Positions 6,693-11,776 of a stretch of DNA of 12,754 nt are shown one piece after another. Positions within the stretch are counted from its first letter, which is position 1; the number at the start of each line of letters is the position of its first letter. The DNA comes from CAYNJF01 sp964351745 (GTDB taxonomy: Bacteria; Pseudomonadota; Gammaproteobacteria; Berkiellales; Berkiellaceae), in contig CAYGPI010000074.1 of assembly GCA_964351745.1 (NCBI GenBank), positions 1 through 12,754 of the forward strand. Reading direction: 5' to 3'. A model generated the notes under the pieces. The model saw only the letters and a program-made list of their open reading frames with translations, was not told where the DNA came from and ran no database searches. The position numbers and the translations under genes are program-made.

Positions 6693-8132
6693 ATGCCGAA
6701 TAAAAACACAGCAGACATTATCTTCAAAGCGCAATCCCTTTATAAGAAGGGGGAGTTCCGAGAAGTTATTAAGTATCTTGAAAAGAAACTGCCTCAAATT
6801 AAAGAGCCTAATGATTTGTGTTTGGCTCATTTAACGATGGCACGCGGTTTTCATAGCTTAAATGAAAGTGGGTTAGCTGTTGTCGCTTGTCGAAAAGCTG
6901 TTAAATACAACCCGTCCTTCGACAAGGCATGGTATGAGCTTGGGCTAAATCTTTGGAGACTCAAATGTTTCAATGAGGCATTAGAAGCTTACCAGACCGC
7001 TGTTCATATTTATCCTAGCGATTATCGATATCATCTCAATCTAGCACTAGTGCTTCGTGAAGTGAACAGATCTAGAGAGGCTATACCCCACTATGACGCT
7101 TTGCTTGCTATGGAGCCTTCCTCTGCTCGATATCTACGCAACAAAACAAGTTGCATAACTTATTCCAGCACAGACAATTCCGATTTTCATTTATTATCAC
7201 AAATTACTAAGAATCCGCTCTCGCACGCAGATAGTAAAATGTATGCCTTTTATGGGCTTATTAAAATTTACCATGACTGCGGCATGTTTCATGAGGCTAG
7301 TGAAAGTGCCTTAGCTGCGAACCAGATGCGAAAGAAAATATTTCCATTTAATCCGCAAGTTTTAGCAGATGCTCTATCTCAAATCAAAGAGCAGTTTAGA
7401 GAGCTTAAATTTGATGATTATTTGGGGCATGCATCAGATAAGCCTGTTTTTATAGTTGGTTTGTCTCGCTCAGGGAAAACATTACTAGAGTCTCTACTGG
7501 CCCAGCAGCTTTTTGTTCACGCGAAACATGAGTGTTGCTTTGTTGGGACCATGAAGCATGACTATAGAAAAAGGCTAAAGTTGAATCATTTTTATCCAGA
7601 TGGCCTTTCTAAACTACTATCCGGCGGACTCAAAAGTTTTGCTCAAAAGTATTATGGGATGCTTTGCTATGGTGTCGATCCGGATGCACAATTAATAACC
7701 GACACAACGCCTCAAAATATTGAGCATATTGGTTTACTAAAGCTCATGTTTCCTAATGCTAAATTTATTCTATGTGAAAGAGATCCTTTAGATAATTATG
7801 TTAAAATTTTCTTAAAGTATTATGTGCGTGGCAATGGATATGCCAATGACATGAAACATATTCAATTTTACCACCAACAAATGACGCGGCTTGCTACTTT
7901 CTGGGAGAAGGAGTGTGGCATTGATATATTGCGTGTTCGTTATGAGACTTTACTCGACTCGCCTGCTGTTGTTATGGATGAGGTCAGCCGTTTTTGTCAA
8001 ATCCAAACTGAGCCTTTTGATTTTAGTAGTCTGAACAGAAGCGATATTGGGATAGCTAATCATTACCCTGAACTTACAAGCTCTATTACCCCAGCTCAAG
8101 CTTTTTCTAAAGTAAGACGGCCAGGCTCTTGA
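6693..8132 (+). CDS. TPR-repeat sulfotransferase family protein
   Basis: This 479-aa protein has an N-terminal TPR array (about residues 5-145, for example AWYELGLNLWRLKCFNEALE) joined to a sulfotransferase-like domain from about residue 250. Members use PAPS to sulfate a hydroxyl or amine acceptor. The 5'-phosphosulfate loop is FIVGLSRSGKT (253-263), where the family usually has FIVGxPRSGTT. The 3'-phosphate motif is CERDPLDNYVK (361-371), where the family usually has R-D-P-L-D-x-x-x-S. Both changed positions are Lys, so PAPS use is not certain. TDTTPQN (336-342) and YETLLDSP (417-424) fit the family. The protein stops at VRRPGS, near where related enzymes continue past a V-R-x-P motif. No signal peptide is seen. 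AAAGG precedes the start but lies in a hairpin. The last 37 bp overlap the opposing gene. Confidence 0.82.
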   Translation: MPNKNTADIIFKAQSLYKKGEFREVIKYLEKKLPQIKEPNDLCLAHLTMARGFHSLNESGLAVVACRKAVKYNPSFDKAWYELGLNLWRLKCFNEALEAYQTAVHIYPSDYRYHLNLALVLREVNRSREAIPHYDALLAMEPSSARYLRNKTSCITYSSTDNSDFHLLSQITKNPLSHADSKMYAFYGLIKIYHDCGMFHEASESALAANQMRKKIFPFNPQVLADALSQIKEQFRELKFDDYLGHASDKPVFIVGLSRSGKTLLESLLAQQLFVHAKHECCFVGTMKHDYRKRLKLNHFYPDGLSKLLSGGLKSFAQKYYGMLCYGVDPDAQLITDTTPQNIEHIGLLKLMFPNAKFILCERDPLDNYVKIFLKYYVRGNGYANDMKHIQFYHQQMTRLATFWEKECGIDILRVRYETLLDSPAVVMDEVSRFCQIQTEPFDFSSLNRSDIGIANHYPELTSSITPAQAFSKVRRPGS

Positions 8133-8740
8133 TTCCAGTATTTGATATCGATGGCATGACTGATTTCTAACTCGCAAATGTTTCCAGTACTTACTTTAAA
8201 AGATTCTAGAGTTTTGTAAGGTTTCCAAAGAGATGGATATAAAGAAACAATGAGTTTTATAACCCCTTGACTTGTTAGTGCGACGACCGTTTGACCAGCT
8301 CTTTGAGTTGACAATTCTTCTAACCACTGTTGAATAGATTCTTTTTTATCTTGCTCACACCCAAGAAAAACATCTTTTGGCCAAGTCGCTTTGTTCACCC
8401 AGTTAGAATATTGCTCAGACCATGTTTCGTTGACTGTTTCAACAGTTAATCCTTCCCATTTACCATAATCAATTTCATTAAGACAATGATGGCTTAATAG
8501 ATTTAAAGAAGGTTGAGAGCTCTGGATTATCTGCGCGGCTTGTTGTTGTCTTTTGATATTTCCAGCATAGAGCGCATCGATTTTAACATCTGATTGTAGA
8601 AAATATTTAGCGACCGAGTCAGCTTGCTCTAATCCGCGGGCTGTTAAGTTTAAATCAGTTTGTGAGCCAATCATGACTGGATCTTGATTTTTCTCAAAAG
8701 TATTGCCGTGCCTAACTAGGAATAATCTTAAAGATTTCAT
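8096..8740 (-). CDS. Histidine phosphatase superfamily (phosphoglycerate mutase-like) protein with altered active site
   Basis: This 214-aa protein has the fold-defining N-terminal motif LFLVRHGNT (residues 7-14), in which His11 would be the phosphorylated nucleophile. It also has Arg64 after the position of the usual S-x-x-x-R segment, and the LNEIDYGKWEGLT block (87-99) with the usual acidic residues. The second catalytic His, normally in V-V-S-H-G-x-V-I-R, is replaced: the protein reads ALTSQGVIK (154-162), putting Ser157 at that place. Variants with Ser there are found in the superfamily, and their activity is often unclear. Its ATG overlaps the stop of the cytidylyltransferase gene by 4 nt (ATGA), so translation is likely coupled. 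A phosphatase acting on a sugar phosphate or nucleotide product of that neighbour is plausible. Its 3' end overlaps the sulfotransferase gene by 37 bp. Confidence 0.85.
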   Translation of the reverse strand: MKSLRLFLVRHGNTFEKNQDPVMIGSQTDLNLTARGLEQADSVAKYFLQSDVKIDALYAGNIKRQQQAAQIIQSSQPSLNLLSHHCLNEIDYGKWEGLTVETVNETWSEQYSNWVNKATWPKDVFLGCEQDKKESIQQWLEELSTQRAGQTVVALTSQGVIKLIVSLYPSLWKPYKTLESFKVSTGNICELEISHAIDIKYWNQEPGRLTLEKA

Positions 8741-9516
8741 ACTGAAAGTTCACCTTCTCGCGCTATGATCTTTTCAATTACATTGATATCTTCAAAACTA
8801 TCGACAGAGCCATGAGTTCGGCCACGGTAATCCACTTCAACCATGTGGATAGCGATACCATTCTCTAAAGCCCTTAGCTGCTCTAAGCATTCTATTTTCT
8901 CAAGAGGGGATTGCTCTAATGATGCAAACTGAAGAAGGGCGTCTGTGCGATAGCCATATAACCCTATGTGCCTATAAAGTGGAGCCGTTAAGTCGTTATC
9001 GCGGTTATTGGGTATTAAACCTTTTGAGAAATACAAAGCTTTCATGTTTTTATCAAAAACAACACACGTTCCGGTGCTGCTTCCGTGTTGTTTGCTTTTT
9101 ATAAAATCAAGCTTATCTTGATCTTTTAATAGGACGGCTGGTGTTGCAATTCTTATAGTTGGATCATTTGACATCGTGCGAATAATATCGTCAATAATCC
9201 ACGGCGGCGTTAAAACAGCATCACCTTGCAAACTAAAGACAATATCGAAGGAACCATCAAGCTGTTTGACAGTTTCAGCAACTCGATCAGTCCCTGTTTG
9301 GCACTGACTTGATGTGAGAATAACATCCACGCTTTTTATAACGCTGGCAATCCTTTGATCATCAGTCGAAACAACGACTTTAGTTGCCAATTTAGAATGA
9401 AGTGCAATGGCCACGACACGCTCAATCATGGTTTGACCAGAAATGAGCGCAAGTGGTTTGTTTGGAAATCTAGTAGAAGCCATTCTTGCAGGAATGACAA
9501 TTACTGATTTAGTCAT
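8737..9516 (-). CDS. KdsB-like cytidylyltransferase (CMP-Kdo synthetase family paralog)
   Basis: This 259-aa protein matches 3-deoxy-manno-octulosonate cytidylyltransferase in length and order of motifs: VIPARMASTRFPNKPL (7-22, nucleotide-binding loop), STDDQR (50-55), TGTDRVAE (74-81), LQGD (96-99, metal-binding Asp99), ALYFSKGLIP (160-169), YRHIGLYGYR (181-190), SPLEKIECLEQLR (203-215) and a C-terminal VDSFEDI with Asp239. Normal KdsB has QGDEPL; here it is QGDAVL. Canonical enzymes join CTP and Kdo to make CMP-Kdo for lipopolysaccharide. This copy may be a paralog acting on another 2-keto sugar acid. The start at 9516 gives the family N-terminus; the frame stays open to 9633, but that extra part is the peptide gene read in another frame. 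No Shine-Dalgarno precedes 9516, and the start lies inside the end of the peptide gene (ATGACTAA overlap), so translational coupling is expected. Confidence 0.85.
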   Translation of the reverse strand: MTKSVIVIPARMASTRFPNKPLALISGQTMIERVVAIALHSKLATKVVVSTDDQRIASVIKSVDVILTSSQCQTGTDRVAETVKQLDGSFDIVFSLQGDAVLTPPWIIDDIIRTMSNDPTIRIATPAVLLKDQDKLDFIKSKQHGSSTGTCVVFDKNMKALYFSKGLIPNNRDNDLTAPLYRHIGLYGYRTDALLQFASLEQSPLEKIECLEQLRALENGIAIHMVEVDYRGRTHGSVDSFEDINVIEKIIAREGELSV

Positions 9517-9718
9517 TTGAAGTGATGCCGCAGATAGTCTTCTTAAAATGGTCATCATCTTCACAAGTAGAGCAACCTGTAGAAACCCAATCGTAAGTAT
9601 AGTTATAAAACTCAATAAAACCCATGATAACATGCGGGATGCCTAGGATTGTCATCACCAATCCTGTGCCATGCGCACCGTTAACCGCTTGTACTTCTTT
9701 GTTTGATAATTCTTTCAT
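9509..9718 (-). CDS. Candidate microcin/bacteriocin-like precursor peptide with double-glycine-type leader
   Basis: The 69-aa product starts MKELSNKEVQAVNGA, close to leaders of exported class II microcins and bacteriocins (pattern M-[KR]-E-L-x-x-x-E-[LIV]-x-x-V-x-G-[GA]); the 15-residue length and Gly-Ala end both fit. Cutting after Ala15 would release a 54-residue core. The core has a Gly/hydrophobic segment that could enter a membrane (19-37), an aromatic stretch (FIEFYNYTYDW), cysteines at 49, 52 and 63 (C-S-T-C and T-I-C), and an acidic Glu/Asp cluster at 53-56. GTGGA about 6 nt before the ATG is a modest Shine-Dalgarno; a candidate promoter lies at 9767-9795. No peptidase-containing ABC exporter, HlyD-type adaptor, immunity gene or known RiPP tailoring enzyme is in the window. 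The gene leads a coupled cassette with the cytidylyltransferase and phosphatase. The assignment rests on the leader only; another small protein is possible. Confidence 0.6.
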   Translation of the reverse strand: MKELSNKEVQAVNGAHGTGLVMTILGIPHVIMGFIEFYNYTYDWVSTGCSTCEDDDHFKKTICGITSND

Positions 9719-9766
9719 GCTATTCCACTAGTTATCTATAAAACTTTAAAAGGATACGTAGATAGC

Positions 9767-9795
9767 ATTGTACAAATACTTAGAAGCAGGAGCAA
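9767..9795 (-). promoter_or_regulatory. Candidate promoter for the peptide-cytidylyltransferase-phosphatase cassette
   Basis: Read on the minus strand: TTGCTC (9795-9790), 17 bp, TACAAT (9772-9767). The -10 is a five-of-six match; the -35 keeps the TTG core only. Transcription would start near 9760, with a leader of about 41 nt. The -35 lies inside the hairpin that follows the L,D-transpeptidase gene. Confidence 0.4.
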
Positions 9796-9811
9796 GCAAA
9801 AGCTCACTCCT
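9788..9811 (-). terminator. Hairpin 10 nt after the L,D-transpeptidase stop (terminator-like, no clear U-run)
   Basis: On the minus strand AGGAGTGAGC, loop TTTT, GCTTGCTCCT pairs over 10 bp with two G-U wobbles. On the plus strand the same two positions become C-A and A-C mismatches, so the structure is a better RNA hairpin on the minus strand, the coding strand of the upstream gene. Only scattered U residues follow, so termination would be weak or read-through possible. Confidence 0.45.
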
Positions 9812-9821
9812 TATTAGGCTC

Positions 9822-10493
9822 TTACCTGTTAACCTTAACTTTCGTTGCTCCAACTTTGATGAAGTTGTGATTTAACCACTTAGCATCTTCTATAAACATG
9901 CGTACGCAACCATGGCTTGCATGATGCCCAGGTACTGAGGTTGATCCATGTAAGGCGTATCCTTTATAAAAGTGCATACAGTAGGGCATTCTCGCGCCAC
10001 CATTAGGTCTTGGATATTTGCTTGAGCGACAGCCCTCACCCTGGCTTCTATATATAGTAAACGCTCCGCTAATCGTTCTGCATCCGCGCTTAACATCTGG
10101 GCAGTAATTTTTACCTCCAGACATGGGACCCCATTTTACAAGCTTGCCACTGGCGTTATAGGCCCCCCAAGCTAGCTCAGATTGATTAACAACAATGGTT
10201 CCTGACTTTGATGGGGCCCCATGATGTGGAAAGGGACTAATATCCATAATGTCTGTGCTGCGAAGATTTTTAGGGATCGCAATAATGTTGCCGCGTCTTA
10301 AAGTAACATTCATTCTATTTAATCTTTTGACGAGATCTCTTTCTCTTTCATTTTGAAATAGGGAGTTCCAAGAGTCTCCAGCTTTAGCTTTGTAACAAGT
10401 GTTCTCTGGCTTTTTACAAATTTTTTCTCCATATAAATGAGCGAATGCCGGAAAAGTTATTAACATCAACATACATAGTATTATTTTTTTCAT
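9822..10493 (-). CDS. L,D-transpeptidase (YkuD domain) with LysM-like region, EnhA-type envelope protein
   Basis: This 223-aa protein has a signal peptide (MKKIILCMLMLITF, cleavage after Ala-Phe-Ala near residue 18) and acts in the periplasm. Residues about 33-76 resemble a LysM peptidoglycan-binding repeat (YKAKAGDSWNSLF, RLNRMN, IIAIPKNL). Residues about 98-222 form a YkuD catalytic domain with HGSTSVPGHHASHGCVR; Cys196 is the nucleophile, with His182 and His194. Such enzymes form meso-DAP cross-links or attach proteins to peptidoglycan; Legionella EnhA proteins, first linked to host-cell entry, carry this domain. Several additional Cys (at about 26, 33, 131 and 138) may form disulfides. 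The ATG at 10493 has GGAGGT about 6 nt upstream. It is monocistronic by appearance, followed by a hairpin, and close in theme to the Sel1 proteins of the window. Confidence 0.9.
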   Translation of the reverse strand: MKKIILCMLMLITFPAFAHLYGEKICKKPENTCYKAKAGDSWNSLFQNERERDLVKRLNRMNVTLRRGNIIAIPKNLRSTDIMDISPFPHHGAPSKSGTIVVNQSELAWGAYNASGKLVKWGPMSGGKNYCPDVKRGCRTISGAFTIYRSQGEGCRSSKYPRPNGGARMPYCMHFYKGYALHGSTSVPGHHASHGCVRMFIEDAKWLNHNFIKVGATKVKVNR

Positions 10494-10661
10494 GACCTAC
10501 CTCCAATCACAAATAATTGACGATCAGCAAAATGACCGTGCATGTAGGTAGGACTTTATAGGCTAGAAGTAAGTTCAGAATAAATTATGAATTTTGGAAA
10601 TTGTATTCATTTAAATAGGTTAGAGTGGGGGAGTTTATTTAAGTGTATGTGTGCGCAGTTC
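10494..10661. other. Intergenic leader of the L,D-transpeptidase gene
   Basis: No gene is supported here. TATAAA occurs on the minus strand near 10563-10558, but no good -35 lies at the right distance. Its right edge meets the terminator at 10662-10689. Confidence 0.4.
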
Positions 10662-10689
10662 AAAAATCTCCAGCAGAGTGCTGGAGATT
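10662..10689 (-). terminator. Rho-independent terminator of the acidic peptide gene
   Basis: On the minus strand AATCTCCAGCA, loop CTC, TGCTGGAGATT forms a perfect 11-bp stem; the last two T residues continue into a run of five T (10666-10662). The stem starts 21 nt after the TAA stop at 10711. On the plus strand the hairpin is followed by AAGATT, so it works mainly on the minus strand. Confidence 0.85.
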
Positions 10690-10710
10690 AAGATTAGCTA
10701 GGAAGGTCGA

Positions 10711-10947
10711 TTAATGCATCCCTGGCATTTCAGGTTCATCATCCATGGTTGATTCTGTTTCTACTTCTTCATCAATGATCATTTCACTGTCTATAACATC
10801 AGTGCTTGTGTCAATAGCTTCATTAGCTTCATCCATTTGATGCTCCATGCCCTGAGCATGATCGTAATCATTGTCAGACTCAGCTTGAGCGGTGAAAGGC
10901 GACAAAAATACTAAAAGAGCGACAATTGGTGTTAACTTGTTAATCAT
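10711..10947 (-). CDS. Small secreted, strongly acidic Met/His-containing peptide, unknown function
   Basis: I do not recognise this 78-aa protein. Residues 1-22 (MINKLTPIVALLVFLSP, ending Ala-Gln-Ala) are a clear Sec signal peptide. The predicted mature 56 residues contain 21 Asp/Glu, six Met, three His (with a C-terminal PGMH) and no Lys, Arg or Cys, so the peptide is very anionic and probably disordered. Acidic, Met- and His-containing secreted peptides can bind metal cations or cationic peptides; this is inference. The ATG at 10947 is chosen because GGAG lies 7 nt upstream and the signal peptide begins there; an open frame extends 7 codons further to 10968 without support. A strong terminator follows, so the gene is its own transcription unit. 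Confidence 0.75.
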   Translation of the reverse strand: MINKLTPIVALLVFLSPFTAQAESDNDYDHAQGMEHQMDEANEAIDTSTDVIDSEMIIDEEVETESTMDDEPEMPGMH

Positions 10948-11034
10948 CTGATACTCCGTCATACACAATGTAAAGGTACATATTAGTCATAGCATACTGG
11001 GTGTATAATGTGTTAAGTTGTTTAACTTTTAATG

Positions 11035-11064
11035 TTGAAGGCAGTCGTAGAGTTAATCTATAAG
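11035..11064 (+). promoter_or_regulatory. Candidate promoter for the 116-aa gene
   Basis: TTGAAG (11035-11040), 18 bp, TATAAG (11059-11064). Matches are four of six and five of six. Transcription would start near 11071, about 58 nt before the ATG at 11129. Other -10-like strings (TATGAT at 11067, TATAAA at 11082) are nearby but lack -35 partners. Confidence 0.4.
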
Positions 11065-11128
11065 ACTATGATAGTATATGGTATAAATAACATCAGTTAA
11101 TAAACTGTCAGAATGGTTAACTTGTTTT

Positions 11129-11479
11129 ATGGCTAAAAGTATGAGCAAAAAAAACGACAAGATATGGGTTGAAATCGAAGTTAACAAGTTTACTGATGGA
11201 ATTACAGTCTTTCGAGGCCAGGTTACTAAAAATGATCTAGAAGCTTGGTCGAATGGTGATTTGTTAGACTGCTCTCTTAAGGTGGAAAACACTCATTGGT
11301 ATTCCGAGGGTAGAGCCTTTATTCTTGGTGCTGGTGAAAATAGTACCAAGCATTATAGTGGTGAAACTTACCTTAGGGTTGACACTATTATGGCTATCTT
11401 CGTCTTGAGGGATTCGAGCTTTCCTGGCGATAAAGCTGCTACCCCAGCAAATATTTTTCATTTTCCTGGTCGCGCCTAA
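11129..11479 (+). CDS. Hypothetical protein, 116 aa, soluble, probably beta-rich
   Basis: No family recognised. The protein lacks a signal peptide and membrane helix. Its first half alternates hydrophobic and polar residues (KIWVEIEVNKFTDGITVFRG), as in beta strands, and the middle part has two Trp (WSNGD; THWYSEGR). The C-terminus is Pro- and Phe-containing (ATPANIFHFPGRA). The start is uncertain: the ATG at 11129 has no good Shine-Dalgarno, nor does the in-frame ATG at 11141, and a stop blocks extension only well upstream without any better start codon. A candidate promoter at 11035-11064 and the lack of a competing gene on the other strand support it being real. It is flanked by independent units on both sides, so context says nothing about function. 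Confidence 0.6.
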   Translation: MAKSMSKKNDKIWVEIEVNKFTDGITVFRGQVTKNDLEAWSNGDLLDCSLKVENTHWYSEGRAFILGAGENSTKHYSGETYLRVDTIMAIFVLRDSSFPGDKAATPANIFHFPGRA

Positions 11480-11550
11480 GCATTTTACATGTCGCGAATT
11501 CAATGCCGCGCTCTATAATAAAGTATTTTGTTGATTGATGAACAACTTAA

Positions 11551-11576
11551 TAGCAAAGTGCTGGTGCACATTGCTA
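11551..11576. repeat. Inverted repeat / hairpin in the gap before the antiporter gene
   Basis: TAGCAAAGTGC, loop TGGT, GCACATTGCTA forms an 11-bp stem with a single A-A mismatch. No T-run follows on either strand. It begins 72 nt after the stop of the 116-aa gene. It could stabilise that mRNA's 3' end or be a protein-binding site. Confidence 0.5.
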
Positions 11577-11690
11577 CGATATATAACCTGGAAAGCCCAG
11601 AAACAAAATGATATTTTAGAATTAAATTTTAAGAGCTAGGACAGCCTGCTTGAACAGAATAAATTATTTTGCAGTACAAAGTTTGGTTTT

Positions 11691-11714
11691 GATGAAGCTG
11701 CTCATCTCTTCATC
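11691..11714 (+). repeat. 7-bp inverted repeat GATGAAG...CTTCATC
   Basis: GATGAAG (11691-11697) and CTTCATC (11708-11714) pair perfectly across a 10-base loop. It lies 8 nt before the terminator-like element and might form the first half of a leader structure for the transporter gene. Confidence 0.35.
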
Positions 11715-11721
11715 GTCATTT

Positions 11722-11744
11722 AAAAATCACAGTCTGATTTTTTT
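11722..11744 (+). terminator. Terminator-like hairpin with T-run, 33 nt before the antiporter start
   Basis: AAAAATCA, loop CAGTC, TGATTTTT (8 bp), within a run of seven T (11738-11744). The stem is AT-rich with only two G-C pairs, so it is weak. It may end the transcript of the 116-aa gene, or act as an attenuator if the antiporter promoter lies upstream. Confidence 0.4.
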
Positions 11745-11776
11745 ATTACACGCTTTGTTAAACAAGGAGAGTTATA

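Larger units (their letters stand above)
11480..11776. other. Gene-free stretch with three hairpin-forming elements upstream of the antiporter gene
   Basis: About 297 bp with no supported gene on either strand. It contains a hairpin at 11551-11576, another at 11691-11714 and a terminator-like element at 11722-11744 (listed separately). A weak TTGAAC at 11650-11655 lacks a good -10. The arrangement leaves room for a regulated leader for the downstream transporter. Confidence 0.5.

Noticed and set aside
9517..9633. Extension of the cytidylyltransferase to an ATG at 9633
   Set aside because: KdsB proteins begin right at the VIPAR loop; the extra part is the peptide gene read in another frame.
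9890..10096. Second minus-strand frame inside the L,D-transpeptidase
   Set aside because: It is nested in a clear enzyme gene in another frame with no own start signal.
10931..11126. GTTAACTTGTT occurring at 10931 and 11116
   Set aside because: An AT-rich 11-mer that appears once inside a coding region and once upstream of another gene; too little to claim a regulatory site.
11053..11503. Two minus-strand open frames opposite the 116-aa gene
   Set aside because: No start signals and odd composition; the plus-strand gene has the better promoter. Confidence is limited because the plus-strand gene itself is unassigned.
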